NCBI GenBank assembly: GCA_023423405.1
Contig: JAFAFR010000054.1
Location: forward strand, 1 to 5,993
From: Bacteroidota bacterium
GTDB lineage: Bacteria > Bacteroidota > Bacteroidia > Chitinophagales > Chitinophagaceae
Direction of reading: 5' to 3'
DNA: 5,993 bases
Part shown: positions 5,867 to 5,993 of the stretch, piece after piece
How the letters are laid out: each line of letters starts with the position of its first letter
Position numbering within the stretch: position 1 is the first letter of the stretch
Notes under the pieces: model-generated
What the model saw: the letters and a program-made list of their open reading frames with translations, nothing else
Database searches by the model: none
What the model was told of the DNA's origin: nothing
Made by a program: the position numbers and the translations under genes

Positions 5867-5993
5867 ATGAGAATAAAACAAATATTGCTAGTATGTATTT
5901 TATCATTTCTATTCTATTCCTGTCGGAAAGAGATTCGATCCGAAAAAGGGGGAATTGATATTATTTCTAACGTTTATTTCGATGCTTCCAAAG
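5867..5993 (+). CDS. Putative lipoprotein, N-terminal part (partial)
   Basis: The frame runs from ATG 5867 to the window edge (42 codons plus one base). The N-terminus, MRIKQILLVCILSFLFYSC, has a basic start, a hydrophobic core and a cysteine at residue 19 in a lipobox-like FYSC, as in Bacteroidota lipoproteins; the polar sequence RKEIRSEKGG follows. The mature protein would be anchored in the outer or inner membrane by its lipidated cysteine. A GTG directly before the ATG is a possible alternative start. The frame is also open back to a TAA at 5810-5812, but the signal peptide fixes the start at 5864 or 5867. The rest of the protein is outside the window, so the function cannot be told. No promoter of its own was seen in the short gap. 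Confidence 0.75.
   Translation, partial: MRIKQILLVCILSFLFYSCRKEIRSEKGGIDIISNVYFDASK

Noticed and set aside
5655..5906. Minus-strand frame spanning the end of the DUF3945-like gene and the lipoprotein start
   Set aside because: It is antisense to two better supported genes and crosses a probable terminator.

Overview
The window looks like a piece of a Bacteroidota genome, most likely a flavobacterium of the Chryseobacterium/Elizabethkingia type. The signs are low GC, A-rich leaders without Shine-Dalgarno sequences, a near-consensus Bacteroidota promoter (TTG-N20-GACTTTTG), a C-terminal type IX secretion (T9SS) sorting domain, and protein families typical of Bacteroidota integrative elements. 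The taxonomic placement is inferred from these traits, not from a marker gene.

Left half (1-3000, minus strand): a two-gene unit. The upstream gene (1248-2999) encodes a secreted 583-residue protein with tryptophan-containing, propeller-like repeats and a T9SS type A sorting domain. Its stop codon shares one base (TGATG) with the start of a large RHS/YD-repeat-type surface protein, of which only the first 416 residues lie in the window; the rest runs off the left edge. Both have signal peptides. The tight coupling suggests co-expression of a secreted partner and an RHS protein. A 61-residue Ser-rich in-frame insert interrupts one repeat of the first protein.

Middle (3000-3475): an AT-rich spacer without genes but with structure. 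It holds a strong bidirectional terminator hairpin with no gene to terminate, a 74-bp imperfect dyad, a short tandem repeat, a pair of 14-bp direct repeats spaced 20 bp apart, and a promoter for the rightward genes. I infer that a boundary between resident genes and mobile-element DNA may lie here.

Right half (3476-5792, plus strand): two genes of integrative/conjugative-element character. The first encodes a RadC-like JAB/JAMM protein with an intact metal-binding motif and, after it, what looks like a second, degenerate JAB fold. The second resembles a conserved Bacteroidota ICE protein of unknown function (DUF3945-like repeats). Between them, 79 codons are open in the second gene's frame and look coding, but would join the first gene only after a one-base shift at an A8 run. 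The pair may therefore be a broken, slippage-expressed or mis-sequenced fusion. No integrase, relaxase or conjugation gene is visible.

Right edge (5793-5993): a probable terminator, then the start of a lipoprotein gene that continues beyond the window.
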